Source: Streptomyces sulfonofaciens (GTDB taxonomy: Bacteria > Actinomycetota > Actinomycetes > Streptomycetales > Streptomycetaceae). From it: a stretch of 64,000 nt of DNA. The notes beneath the pieces are model-generated. The model saw only the letters and a list, made by a program, of their open reading frames with translations. It was not told the origin of the DNA and ran no database searches. This document shows, piece by piece, positions 16,304 through 25,555 of the stretch. The stretch spans positions 1 to 64,000 of the forward strand of contig NZ_BNCD01000018.1 of assembly GCF_014656295.1 (NCBI RefSeq). The letters are read 5' to 3'. Position 1 is the first letter of the stretch. Each line of letters opens with the position of its first letter. A program made the translations under genes and the position numbers.

Positions 16304-17503
16304 GTGAACGTACTCGACTACCTGCTGCTGGCCGCCGCCGTCTGGTTCGCGTGGGTCGGCTACCGGCAGGGCTTCGTCGTGGGCATCCTGTCGGTGATGG
16401 GGTTCCTGGGCGGCGGCCTGATCGCCGTCTACTCCCTCCCCGTCCTGTGGGACAGCATCACCCATGACGCGAGCGTGAGCACCTCCGCGGCCGTCGTCGC
16501 GGTCGTCCTGGTGATCGTCTGCGCCTCCGTGGGCCAGGCATTCACCACGCACCTCGGCAACAAGCTGCGGCGCCACATCACCTGGTCGCCCGCCCGCGCC
16601 GTCGACGCGACGGGCGGCGCCCTGGTGAACACCGTGGCGATGCTGCTGGTGGCCTGGCTGATCGGCTCGGCGCTCGCGGGCACCACGCTGCCGACGCTGG
16701 GCAAGGAGGTACGGGACTCCAAGGTGCTCCTCGGGGTGTCCCGGGCGCTGCCCGCGCAGGCCGACACCTGGTTCGCCGACTTCTCCTCGGTCCTCGCGCA
16801 GAACGGTCTGCCGCAGGTCTTCAGCCCGTTCGCCAACGAGCCCATCCACGAGGTGCAGCCTCCCGACCCGGCGCTCGAAGGCAGTCCCGTCGCCGCGCAG
16901 GCCAAGCAGTCCATCGTCAAGGTCGTCGGCACCGCGCCCGGCTGCGGGAAGGTGCTCGAAGGCAGCGGCTTCGTCTTCGCGCCGCGCCGGGTGATGACCA
17001 ACGCCCATGTCGTGGGCGGTGTGGACGAGCCCACCGTGCAGATAGGGGGTGAGGGCCGCCTGCTGGACGCCAAGGTCGTCCTCTACGACTGGCGGCGGGA
17101 CATCGCCGTCCTCGACGTGCCCGGCCTGGACGCGCCCGCGCTCACGTTCTCCGGAACCGACGCGACCACCGGCAGCAGCGCGATCGTCGCCGGCTTCCCC
17201 GAGAACGGCGGGTACGACGTGCGTTCCGCGCGGGTCCGCGGCCGGATCGCGGCGAACGGTCCGGACATCTACCATCGCGGCACCGTGCGACGCGATGTGT
17301 ACTCGCTGTACGCGACCGTGCGCCAGGGGAACTCCGGCGGCCCGCTGCTCACCCCGGACGGCAAGGTCTACGGCGTGGTCTTCGCCAAATCGCTCGACGA
17401 CCCCGACACCGGGTACGCGCTGACCGCCGACGAGATCCGGCCGGACATCACCACAGGGCGCACCGCGAACCAGGAGGTCGACAGCCAGGGGTGCGCGCTC
17501 TGA
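16304..17503 (+). CDS. MarP-like membrane serine protease (CvpA plus trypsin domains)
   Basis: A 399-residue protein. Residues 1-125 form a CvpA-like domain with about four membrane helices; residues 195-390 form an extracytoplasmic trypsin-like domain with H235 (TNAHVVG), D266 (WRRDIAVLD) and S344 (QGNSGGP). Two cysteines, C214 and C397, lie where M. tuberculosis MarP has the disulfide that locks its active state. MarP homologues serve acid and oxidative stress resistance by processing cell-wall hydrolases; that role here is inference from family. It starts with GTG after a weak ribosome site and follows the nth-NUDIX operon at about 190 bp. Confidence 0.93.
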   Translation: MNVLDYLLLAAAVWFAWVGYRQGFVVGILSVMGFLGGGLIAVYSLPVLWDSITHDASVSTSAAVVAVVLVIVCASVGQAFTTHLGNKLRRHITWSPARAVDATGGALVNTVAMLLVAWLIGSALAGTTLPTLGKEVRDSKVLLGVSRALPAQADTWFADFSSVLAQNGLPQVFSPFANEPIHEVQPPDPALEGSPVAAQAKQSIVKVVGTAPGCGKVLEGSGFVFAPRRVMTNAHVVGGVDEPTVQIGGEGRLLDAKVVLYDWRRDIAVLDVPGLDAPALTFSGTDATTGSSAIVAGFPENGGYDVRSARVRGRIAANGPDIYHRGTVRRDVYSLYATVRQGNSGGPLLTPDGKVYGVVFAKSLDDPDTGYALTADEIRPDITTGRTANQEVDSQGCAL

Positions 17504-18112
17504 CCACAGGCGTGCGCGCTCGGTGCGGGTGTCTGCTCCAGCCTCCGGCACCCGTGCTGGGGCCGGGGGCGTGTGTTCCCGTCCCGGGCGCGCGCTCTGA
17601 GCGCGGGGTGTGTGCTTCAGCCTCGGGCATGCGTCTGGGCGCGGGTGTGCGCTGTGCGTATGCGCCGGGGTGCACTCCGGGTGAGCGCGCCCTGCGCCAG
17701 AGGGGTGCGCCGCGGAGGGCGTGGGTGCGCCGCGTACGGTTCGCCCGCGCGGTGCGGTGCTCAGCCCCGGGTGTGGCGTAGCCGTGCCGACACCCAGCGC
17801 GCCCTGCGCCGCAGGATGCGGGGGATGCCGATGGCCTCCGAAGAGGGCCCGTGACCCTCGTCCGGGGGGCCGCCGCGCAGAGCGTTCAGCGTGGCGGCCG
17901 AGCGGCGATTGCTTGCTACGTCACTGTAGTCGTGCCTCCAGCCCATACCGGGACGTCTGCCCGGACCTCATGGTCGGTAACCTCCCCCGTACCCCCCGAT
18001 CGGCCTATGCGCCCGGCACATGGCAGCACCGTCCTACGGACCGCCGCCGAGGGCGTACCGTACGTGTCCGCGGGCCGGGGCCCGGGGGCGGCGCCGGTCC
18101 GGTCAGGGGCCC
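17504..18112. other. Intergenic region, convergent genes, no gene seen
   Basis: About 610 bp between the convergent MarP-like gene and the epoxide-hydrolase-like gene. From 17510 to 17760 it is made of degenerate GTGTGC/GCGCGGG-type repeats. The right half is unremarkable. No ORF with family resemblance and no perfect hairpin was found. Confidence 0.5.
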
Positions 18113-19051
18113 CTACCGGTCCGGTTCCGGATCGCGCAGCCACCCCACCAGCTCCGTCGAGAAGCCCATCGGGTCCTCCTCGTGCGGGAAGTGCCCGAGC
18201 CCGTCGAAGAGCCGCCAGCGGTAGGGCGCCTCGACGTACTCGCCGGATCCCGCCGCGCTCCTGGTCCGCATCACCGGATCGAGGGACCCGTGCAGATGCA
18301 GCGTCGGCACCCGCACCGGACGCTTCATCCGCCGGTTGAACTGGATGCCGTCGGGCCGCGCCAACGACCGCACCATCCACCGGTACGGCTCGATCGAGCA
18401 GTGCGCCGTCGACGGGATGCAGATCGCGCGCCGGTAGACGTCCACGGCGTCGTCGTCGGGCAGCCGGGGCCCTGACCACTCCCGGATCAGCCGCCCCACC
18501 AGCGCTCCACCGTCCGCCACCAACTGCCGCTCGGGCACCCAGGGCCGCTGGAAGCCCCAGATGTGGGAACCCGCCGACGTCTGCTTGAGGTCGGAGAGCA
18601 TCGCCGAACGCCACCGCCGTGGATGCGGCATGGACGAGACGGCGAGCCGCCGCACCAGCTTGGGCCGCATCACCGCCGCCGTCCACGCCAGGTAGCCGCC
18701 GAGGTCATGACCGACCAGTGCCGCGTCGGGCTCGCCCAGGGACCGTACGACGCCGGTGATGTCCAGGGCGAGGTTCGCCGGGTCGTAGCCGCGGGGCGTG
18801 CGGTCGCTGCCGCCCACACCGCGCAGGTCCATCGCCACCGCACGGAAACCGCCCTCTGCCAGCGCCACCAGTTGGTGCCGCCAGGTCCACCAGAACTGCG
18901 GGAACCCGTGCAGCAGCAGGACGAGCGGGCCCTCGCCGAGCTCCGCGATGTGGAAGCGCGCACCGTTGGCGGCCACGTCGCGGTGGGTCCAAGGGCCGTC
19001 GATGCGTACCGCGGTGGCGGGCGGGGCCGAGGGTGTGGCGGGGTCGGTCAT
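18113..19051 (-). CDS. Alpha/beta hydrolase, epoxide-hydrolase type
   Basis: A 312-residue alpha/beta hydrolase. The oxyanion motif is HGFPQ (48-52) and the nucleophile elbow VGHDLGGY has aspartate D116 instead of serine, which is the hallmark of epoxide hydrolases and haloalkane dehalogenases. The catalytic histidine is in GLGHFPHEEDP near the C-terminus. A cap domain with PYRWMVRSLARPDG lies between. The likely reaction is hydrolysis of an epoxide; the substrate is unknown. Its ATG overlaps the stop of the upstream holin-like gene by 4 bp, so the two are co-translated. Confidence 0.9.
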   Translation of the reverse strand: MTDPATPSAPPATAVRIDGPWTHRDVAANGARFHIAELGEGPLVLLLHGFPQFWWTWRHQLVALAEGGFRAVAMDLRGVGGSDRTPRGYDPANLALDITGVVRSLGEPDAALVGHDLGGYLAWTAAVMRPKLVRRLAVSSMPHPRRWRSAMLSDLKQTSAGSHIWGFQRPWVPERQLVADGGALVGRLIREWSGPRLPDDDAVDVYRRAICIPSTAHCSIEPYRWMVRSLARPDGIQFNRRMKRPVRVPTLHLHGSLDPVMRTRSAAGSGEYVEAPYRWRLFDGLGHFPHEEDPMGFSTELVGWLRDPEPDR

Positions 19052-19551
19052 GAGGATGAGCGTGCCACAGTCGGCCTCTCTTCGATGGCCGGGTGCTCGG
19101 CGTCCCGCGCGGGGGTCACGGAGCGCGGGTGCGGTTTGACGTTGCCCAGGACCGCGGCGGTCTCCTTCGCCGAGGCGATCGCCTTCTGGGGGCCGTGGCC
19201 GCGCCGGGCCTTCTTCATGAACACCGTGCCGATCAGCGCGAACAGCCCGGCCACCAGCACGTTGGCGGCGAACGACAGCAGGAAGCAGACCGACAGGTGC
19301 CAGCCGCTCCAGGCCTGGATGCCGTAGGCGAGGGCGAAGTTCAGCATCGGCAGGGAGAAGACCAGCAGCACCCCGGCCGCGGTGTACGCGCCGCCGCTGA
19401 CCGCGCCGCGCTTGACGTCCTGTCGCAACTGGGCCTTGGCCAGCGCGATCTCGTCGTGCATCAGGGCGGACAGTTCGCCGGTCGCCGTCGCCACCAGCGC
19501 GCCGAGGCTGCGCTCGGCGCCGACGGGCTCGTCGGATGCGGATGCGCTCAT
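19048..19551 (-). CDS. Phage holin family (DUF1469-type) membrane protein
   Basis: A 167-residue protein with a helical amphipathic N-terminus (LVATATGELSALMHDEIALAKAQLRQD), two membrane helices (about 56-78 and 85-110) and a charged C-terminal tail. This is the Phage_holin_3_6/DUF1469 architecture, widespread in actinobacterial chromosomes and not evidence of a prophage. The ATG at 19551 has GGGAG about 7 bp upstream. It is the first gene of a two-gene unit with the hydrolase. Molecular function unknown. Confidence 0.88.
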   Translation of the reverse strand: MSASASDEPVGAERSLGALVATATGELSALMHDEIALAKAQLRQDVKRGAVSGGAYTAAGVLLVFSLPMLNFALAYGIQAWSGWHLSVCFLLSFAANVLVAGLFALIGTVFMKKARRGHGPQKAIASAKETAAVLGNVKPHPRSVTPARDAEHPAIEERPTVARSSS

Positions 19552-20126
19552 CGGGTTCTCCCTCTGCGTCGTCGTACTGTGTTCGTCCGGGTCGGGGGCG
19601 GCGCGGACGGGTCCGCCCGCCACCCGTTCGTGGGCCGCCGGCCCGCTGCCGTCGGCCCCACGGCCTGCCGCCATCGGCCCACGGTCTGCTGCCGCTGGTT
19701 TGCGGCCACCACCGTGATCCGCCGGCCTCGTGCCGTGGTCCACGGGCCGCCCGCCGCCTGCCGGCCGCCTGTCGGAGGCCGCGGCGGGCGGCCGGACAAG
19801 TCCGGAAAGCCGCGGAACCGTTGGCCGTCCCGCGGAACACCGGTCGCACGGCCCGCGTCACCCATGGCCTCAGATCATGCCGGACGGCCGTCCGAGTCGC
19901 GTGACCCGCCCGCCCTTCGGCACGTCTCGGTGACCTTCCGGCACGGCACGTGGCCCTCCGGATCTCCGCCCGGGGGCGCTCGCAGCGCCCTGCGCGCCGT
20001 GGGCTCACGAGATGTCAGGGAACGTTGGCACGCCGCGCCGGGAAGCCCGTCATGTGAGGGTAGGCCGTCGGGTCGGGGCAGACCGTCGTCTCCGGGAAGG
20101 CCGTCGTCTCGGGAAAGGCCGTCATG
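19552..20126. other. Intergenic region with short repeats
   Basis: About 575 bp upstream of the holin-like gene and downstream of nhaA. From 20020 to 20140 there are repeated units of the type GGGCAGGCCGTCGTCTCGGG (AGGCCGTC occurs several times), part of which also forms the end of the nhaA transcript region. No gene is supported. Confidence 0.5.
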
Positions 20127-21389
20127 TCAGGGCGGTCCGTCGCGGTCCGTCGGGCGCTCCTCGTCCGCCCGGAGCCTGCGGTACTCGGTGTTGCGGCTCC
20201 TCAGCAGGACGGCGGCGCCGAGTGCGGCGATGACGGAACCCACGAGGACGGCGGCCTTGATCTCGTCGGTCAGTGCGGGGGCGCCGGTGAAGGCCAGTTC
20301 GCCGATGAGCAGCGAGACGGTGAAGCCGATGCCCGCGACCACCGCCACCGCGAACAGATCGGGCCAGACCAGGTCGTCGCTGAGCTGCGCCCGGGTGAAA
20401 CGGGCCGTCAGCCAGGTACCGCCGAACACCCCGAGCGTCTTGCCGGCCACCAGGCCGAGCACCACCCCCAGTGTCTCGGGCCTGGCGAACACATCGGCCA
20501 GTACGCTGCCGGAGACCGCCACCCCGGCGTTGAACAGGGCGAAGACGGGCACGGCGAATCCCGCGGAGAGCGGCCGCACCAGATGCTCGATCCGCTCACC
20601 CGGTGAGCGGGACTCGCCGTGCCTGCGGTGGCAGCGCTGGACCAGGCCCAGGGCGACACCGGCGACGGTCGCGTGCACCCCGCTGCGGTACGTCAGCGCC
20701 CAGACCACCAGTCCCAGCGGGACGTAGACGTACCAGCCGCGCACCCGGGTGTGCCGCAGCAGCAGCCAGAAGAGGACGAGGCAGGCCGCGGCGCCGCCGA
20801 GCGCGGGGAAGCGCACGTCATCCGTGAAGAAGAAGGCGATGATGAGGATCGCGAAGAGGTCGTCGACCACCGCGAGTGTCAGCAGGAACGCGCGCAGGGC
20901 GGACGGCAGCGCGCTGCCGATGACCGCGAGCACGGCCAGCGCGAAGGCGATGTCGGTGGCGGTGGGGACCGCCCAGCCGTCCAGCGAGCCGCCGCCGGCG
21001 GCGTTCACGAGAACGTAGACCAGCGCGGGCGCCAGCATGCCGCAGAGCGCGGCGACGACGGGCAGGGCGGCGGCCCGGGGGTCGCGCAGATCGCCGGCGA
21101 CCAGTTCGCGTTTGAGTTCGATGCCCGCGACGAAGAAGAAGAGGGCCAGCAGGCCGTCCGCGGACCAGTGCGCGAGCGTGAGGTCCAGGCCCACTGCGGA
21201 CGGGCCGACACGGGCGGTGCGCACCGTCTCGTAGCCGGCCTCGGCCGGAAGGTTCGCCCAGATCAGGGCGGTGAGAGCGGCGACGAGGAGAAGGATGCCG
21301 CCGACCGTCTCGGCACGCAGGGCATCGGCGACGAAGGTGCGTTCGGGGAGGGAGAGGCGGCCCAGTGCCTTGCGGCGGGGGGTCGGCAC
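20127..21389 (-). CDS. nhaA: Na+/H+ antiporter NhaA
   Basis: A 420-residue NhaA-type antiporter with about twelve membrane helices. Diagnostic motifs are FFFVAGIELKREL, ATDIAFALAVLA, and LAVVDDLFAILIIAFFF, whose paired aspartates are the ion-binding pair (D163/D164 of E. coli NhaA). VAGIGFTVSLLIGELAF follows in the helix that carries the conserved lysine region. It exports sodium in exchange for protons. A perfect dyad TTTACGCGGTAAA (21445-21457) lies about 55 bp upstream and could be an operator. It is followed by a repeat-rich gap and stands as a single gene. Confidence 0.95.
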   Translation of the reverse strand: MPTPRRKALGRLSLPERTFVADALRAETVGGILLLVAALTALIWANLPAEAGYETVRTARVGPSAVGLDLTLAHWSADGLLALFFFVAGIELKRELVAGDLRDPRAAALPVVAALCGMLAPALVYVLVNAAGGGSLDGWAVPTATDIAFALAVLAVIGSALPSALRAFLLTLAVVDDLFAILIIAFFFTDDVRFPALGGAAACLVLFWLLLRHTRVRGWYVYVPLGLVVWALTYRSGVHATVAGVALGLVQRCHRRHGESRSPGERIEHLVRPLSAGFAVPVFALFNAGVAVSGSVLADVFARPETLGVVLGLVAGKTLGVFGGTWLTARFTRAQLSDDLVWPDLFAVAVVAGIGFTVSLLIGELAFTGAPALTDEIKAAVLVGSVIAALGAAVLLRSRNTEYRRLRADEERPTDRDGPP

Positions 21390-21444
21390 GGCGGTCCTCC
21401 CGGAGGGGTCGGCTGGCGGCGCCCCAGCCGGTGGTTTGCCCCAC

Positions 21445-21457
21445 TTTACGCGGTAAA
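21445..21457. promoter_or_regulatory. Dyad upstream of nhaA, candidate operator
   Basis: TTTACGCGGTAAA has perfect TTTAC/GTAAA arms around a 3-bp centre. It sits in a local AT-rich stretch (CTATATG follows) 55 bp before the nhaA start, where a promoter is expected. No regulator is assigned. Confidence 0.3.
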
Positions 21458-21606
21458 CCCTATATGCGAGGACCGGTGAGGGCGGGCCGGTCAGGGTGAG
21501 TCGGCGTGGTGCAGGCCCGGACAGAGCGGGTCGGTCTGGTGCGGCCGGACAGGGCGGGTCGGTGTGGTGCGGGGTCGGTCAGGGGCGTCCTCGTCCGCCC
21601 CGTCTC

Positions 21607-21680
21607 CGGAGGGCGCCCTCCGATCCGCTCCGCGATCAGGTCGGCGGGAACCCGGACAGCACGCCGGAGGGCGCCCTCCT
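21607..21680 (-). terminator. Paired palindromes downstream of acs
   Basis: CGGAGGGCGCCCTCCG at 21607-21622 is a perfect 16-bp palindrome, and 21665-21680 repeats it with a single change at the last base. Both lie within about 110 bp after the acs stop (acs is read leftward). They can form hairpins and may terminate acs. Between and to their left, sequence (21480-21590) repeats CGGACAG-CGGGTCGGT units. Confidence 0.4.
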
Positions 21681-21713
21681 AGAGGACGCCCTCCGTGGCC
21701 GGACAGTGCGCTC

Positions 21714-23669
21714 TCAGTCCTCGCTGGGTGCCGACGGCAGCTTCGACTGGATGAGTTCCATCACCGAGGAGTCGGTGAGGGTCGTGACGTCTCCCAGCTC
21801 CCGGTTCTCCGCGACGTCGCGGAGCAGCCGGCGCATGATCTTTCCGGAGCGCGTCTTGGGGAGTTCCGCCACCGGCAGGATCCGCTTCGGCTTGGCGATC
21901 GGCCCGAGCGTCCTGCCGACGTGGTCGCGGAGCGCCGCGACCAGCCCCGCGTCCTCGCTCGCCGTGCCGCGCAGGATCACGAAGGCGACGATGGCCTGGC
22001 CGGTCGTCTCGTCGGCCGCACCGACGACCGCCGCCTCGGCGACCGAGGGGTGCGAGACCAGCGCGGACTCCACCTCCGTGGTGGAGATGTTGTGGCCGGA
22101 CACCAGCATGACGTCGTCGACGCGGCCGAGCAGCCACACATCGCCGTCGTCGTCCTTCTTGGCGCCGTCGCCCGCGAAGTAGCGGTCGGGGAAGCGCGAC
22201 CAGTAGGTGTCGAGGAACCGCTGGTCATCGCCCCAGATGGTGCGGAGCATGGACGGCCAGGGCTCGGTGAGGACGAGGTAGCCGCCGCCACCGTCGGGCA
22301 CCTCGTTCGCCTCGTCGTCGACGACCGTGGCCGAGATGCCGGGCAGCGGCCGCTGTGCGGAGCCGGGCTTGGTCTCGGTGACGCCGGGCAGCGGCGAGAT
22401 CATCATCGCGCCGGTCTCGGTCTGCCACCAGGTGTCCACGATCGGGCAGCGGTCGCCGCCGATGTGCTTGCGGTACCAGACCCATGCCTCGGGGTTGATC
22501 GGCTCGCCGACCGAGCCCAGCACCCGCAGGCTGCTGAGGTCGAACTTGGCGGGGATGTCGTCGCCCCACTTCATGAACGTGCGGATCGCCGTGGGCGCCG
22601 TGTACAGGATCGTGACGCCGTACTTCTGCACGATCTCCCAGAAGCGGCCCTGGTGCGGGGTGTCGGGCGTGCCCTCGTAGATCACCTGGGTGGCGCCGTT
22701 GGAGAGCGGGCCGTAGACGATGTACGAGTGGCCGGTGACCCAGCCGATGTCGGCCGTGCACCAGTAGACGTCGGTCTCCGGCTTGAGGTCGAAGACGGCG
22801 TGGCTGGTGTAGGAGGTCTGGGTGAGGTAGCCGCCGGAGGTGTGCAGGATGCCCTTGGGCTTTCCGGTGGTGCCGGAGGTGTAGAGGATGAACAGCGGCT
22901 GCTCGGCCTCGAACGCCTCGGGCGTGTGCTCGGCGGACTGCCGCCCGGTGATCTCGTGCCACCAGATGTCCCGGCCCTCGGTCCAGGCCACGTCCTGCCC
23001 GGTGCGGCGCACGACCAGCACCTTCTCGACGCTCTGGGTGCGGGCCACGGCGTCGTCGACGGCCGGCTTGAGCGCGGACGGCTTGCCCCGCCGGTAGCCG
23101 CCGTCGGCGGTGATCACCAGCTTGGCGTCGGCGTCGTCGATCCGGGCCGCGATGGCGTCCGCGGAGAAACCGCCGAAGACGACCGAGTGGGCGGCGCCGA
23201 TCCGCGCGCACGCCAGCATCGCCACCACGGCCTCGGGGATCATCGGCAGGTAGACGGCGACCCGGTCGCCCTGGGTGACGCCGAGCTCGGTCAGGGCGTT
23301 GGCGGCCTTGGAGACCTCGTCCTTGAGCTCGGCGTAGGTGATGGCCCGGCCGTCGCCCGGCTCGCCCTCGAAGTGGATCGCGACCCGGTCGCCGTGGCCC
23401 GCTTCGACATGGCGGTCGACGCAGTTGTACGCGACGTTGAGCCTGCCGTCCGCGAACCACTTGGCGAACGGCGGGTTCGACCAGTCCAGGGTCTCGGTGG
23501 GCTCGGTGGCCCAGGTCAGGCGGCGGGCCTGCTCGGCCCAGAAGCCGAGCCTGTCAGCCTTGGCCCGTTCGTACGCCTCAGCGGTGACGTTGGCATGCGC
23601 GGCCAGGTCAGCGGGGGGCGCAAAACGACGCTCCTCCTTCAAGAGGTTGGCCAGGCTTTCGTTGCTCAC
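21714..23669 (-). CDS. acs: Acetyl-CoA synthetase (AMP-forming)
   Basis: A 651-residue enzyme that activates acetate to acetyl-CoA through acetyl-AMP. The AMP-binding core motif YTSGTTGKPKG, TADIGWVTGHSY, DTWWQTETG, the hinge region RVDDVMLVSGHNI and the C-terminal PKTRSGKIMRR (its lysine is the usual acetylation site that switches the enzyme off) are all present. The GTG at 23669 is chosen: homology starts with SNESLANLLKEERRF and GGGAG lies 6 bp upstream. Length is standard for the family. Confidence 0.97.
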   Translation of the reverse strand: MSNESLANLLKEERRFAPPADLAAHANVTAEAYERAKADRLGFWAEQARRLTWATEPTETLDWSNPPFAKWFADGRLNVAYNCVDRHVEAGHGDRVAIHFEGEPGDGRAITYAELKDEVSKAANALTELGVTQGDRVAVYLPMIPEAVVAMLACARIGAAHSVVFGGFSADAIAARIDDADAKLVITADGGYRRGKPSALKPAVDDAVARTQSVEKVLVVRRTGQDVAWTEGRDIWWHEITGRQSAEHTPEAFEAEQPLFILYTSGTTGKPKGILHTSGGYLTQTSYTSHAVFDLKPETDVYWCTADIGWVTGHSYIVYGPLSNGATQVIYEGTPDTPHQGRFWEIVQKYGVTILYTAPTAIRTFMKWGDDIPAKFDLSSLRVLGSVGEPINPEAWVWYRKHIGGDRCPIVDTWWQTETGAMMISPLPGVTETKPGSAQRPLPGISATVVDDEANEVPDGGGGYLVLTEPWPSMLRTIWGDDQRFLDTYWSRFPDRYFAGDGAKKDDDGDVWLLGRVDDVMLVSGHNISTTEVESALVSHPSVAEAAVVGAADETTGQAIVAFVILRGTASEDAGLVAALRDHVGRTLGPIAKPKRILPVAELPKTRSGKIMRRLLRDVAENRELGDVTTLTDSSVMELIQSKLPSAPSED

Positions 23670-24342
23670 GACATCTCCCTTTCCCAGGGTGTCCGTTGTG
23701 TCCCAAGCCACAGCTCATCAGACGCGTACCCCTGGTGACAAGAGCTGACCGGTAACTGGTTTAGACCTGTTGCCGGGTGCTGGAACCCTTGGTTCTGCGG
23801 TCAGCGTAGGCCCCCTGGGGGCCGGTTTCCCGGAGGGGTCGGGAGCGGGGCTCACGGCGGGCTTCCGGTGGCGGCATCGGGCGGTCGGGCCTTGGACGAC
23901 GGGGCGCGGTGGTGGGCCTTTTGGTGTGGTGTCTTTCGGGTGGTGCCTTTCGGTGGTGCGGTCTTTGGGTGGCAGGGTGCGGGGCCGGACTCCCAGGGGT
24001 GGGGGCTTTGGAGCCGGGGTGCGGGGTCGGGCTCCCCGGGTGGGGCTTTTGCGTGGTGGGGCTTTGCGTGGTGGGGGCCTGGGGTCGGGGCCGGGCTCCT
24101 GGGGATGGTGCCTTTCGGCGGCGGGTCCGGGGCTGGGTTCCCTGTGGTGGTGCCTGCCGGCGGCGGGCCGATGCCGGGCGCGGGGCTGGGTTCCCAGTGG
24201 CGGTCGGCAGTCGCTCGCCCGGGGATGTGCCGTGGTGCCGCTCAGGGTGCCGGGTGGGCCTGCGAACCCGGGTGCCGGGTGGGCCTGCGAACCCGGCACC
24301 CTGGGGTGTCGGGCCCGGCGGGCCCCGGCATCCTCGTGCGTG
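23670..24342. repeat. Intergenic region with a 25-bp duplication
   Basis: About 670 bp between acs and the CooC-like gene. The stretch 23880-24250 is a G-rich, low-complexity tract with many GGTGGGG and GGGCTCC-type words. At about 24249-24298 a 25-bp unit containing GCCGGGTGGGCCTGCGAACC is duplicated head to tail. The part next to acs (23700-23770) is less GC-rich and should hold its promoter. No gene is supported. Confidence 0.7.
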
Positions 24343-25461
24343 TCAGGCCGGGAGTGCGGCGCCCGCTCCCGTTTCTGCGTTCGCTCCCGCTTCTGCCTCC
24401 GCTCCTGTCCCTTCGCTTGCTTGTGCGCCCGCTTCTGCTCCCGCTCCCGTGCCCGCTCCTGCTGAGCCGGTCCTCGCTCCCGGGCCGCTCCCCGGCTCCC
24501 GCAGCACGAAATCGGGGTCGACCTGGCCGGCCAGGTCGGTGCCCGTCCGTTCGTTCCCCCAGTTCTGCGCGTTCTTCAGGTGGAAGTGCACCATCTGGCG
24601 TGTGTAGCGCTCCCAGTCCCGCGCCGCATGGGTGGCGTCGGCGGCGGTCCTGAGCGTCTCCAGGGCCCGGTGGTTGCCGGCTTCCAGGCGTTCGAAGCGG
24701 GGTGGGTGGCCCTTCTCCATGGCCCGTACCCAGTCGGACTGCCCGACGGTCACCAGCAGGTCGTCCCCGGCGGCGGCGCGCAGGAAGTCGATGTCGTCCT
24801 GTCCCTGGACCTTGTTGCCGACGACCTTCAGGGTGATGTCGAAGTCATGTGCGTACTCCTTGTACTGGCGGTAGACGGATACGCCCTTCCTGGTCGGCTC
24901 GGCCACCAGGAAGGTCATGTCGAAGCGGGTGAACATGCCGGACGCGAACGAGTCTGAGCCCGCGGTCATGTCGACGACCACGTACTCGTCGGGACCGTCG
25001 ACGAGGTGGTTGAGGCAGAGTTCCACGGCGCCCGTCTTGGAGTGGTAGCAGGAGACGCCGAGGTCGGCCTCCGTGAAGGGCCCCGTGACCATCAAACGCA
25101 CGGCGCCGCCGTCGAGTTCCACCGGCCGGGCGCACGCGTCGTAGACGGGGTTGTCCTCGCGGATCCGCAGCAGTCGCGAACCGCTGCCGGGCGGGGTCGT
25201 CTTGATCATGGTGTCGGCCGAGCTGATCCGCGGGTTGGAGCCACGCAGGTAGTCCTTGATCAGAGGCAGTCTGGCCCCCATGGCGGGCAGTGCGGCGGCG
25301 GCGTCCTCGCTGAGGCCCAGCGCCGGCCCGAGGTGCTGGTTGATGTCGGCGTCCACCGCGACGACGGTGGCACCGGCGGCGGCGAGGTGGCGGATGAACA
25401 GGGAGGACAGGGTCGTCTTGCCACTGCCGCCCTTTCCCACGAAAGCGATCTTCATGTTCAC
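24343..25461 (-). CDS. CooC/MinD-like P-loop ATPase
   Basis: A 372-residue SIMIBI-class ATPase. The deviant Walker A GKGGSGKTT is at 9-17, AVDADINQHLG supplies the switch I aspartate, and VVVDMTAGSDSFASG is the switch II region. The overall plan is that of CooC-type proteins, which insert nickel into CO dehydrogenase, but no CO dehydrogenase or hydrogenase is in the window, so a role in maturation is unproven. A C-terminal tail of about 50 residues (from about 322) is a low-complexity Ala/Gly/Glu repeat. It starts 95 bp from the divergent Fic-fold gene; the two probably share a promoter region. Confidence 0.85.
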   Translation of the reverse strand: MNMKIAFVGKGGSGKTTLSSLFIRHLAAAGATVVAVDADINQHLGPALGLSEDAAAALPAMGARLPLIKDYLRGSNPRISSADTMIKTTPPGSGSRLLRIREDNPVYDACARPVELDGGAVRLMVTGPFTEADLGVSCYHSKTGAVELCLNHLVDGPDEYVVVDMTAGSDSFASGMFTRFDMTFLVAEPTRKGVSVYRQYKEYAHDFDITLKVVGNKVQGQDDIDFLRAAAGDDLLVTVGQSDWVRAMEKGHPPRFERLEAGNHRALETLRTAADATHAARDWERYTRQMVHFHLKNAQNWGNERTGTDLAGQVDPDFVLREPGSGPGARTGSAGAGTGAGAEAGAQASEGTGAEAEAGANAETGAGAALPA

Positions 25462-25555
25462 CTAGGGTAGTCACCTGACTGCCTGTAGTGGTCATCCAAA
25501 CACAGGAAGCCACTCCATCGTGGGGTCGCTCACCGGAGTGCGTAGGGTCGTACTC

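Noticed and set aside
19048..19551. Holin-like protein as a sign of a prophage
   Set aside because: This family is widespread in actinobacterial chromosomes and no phage structural or lysis genes are near.
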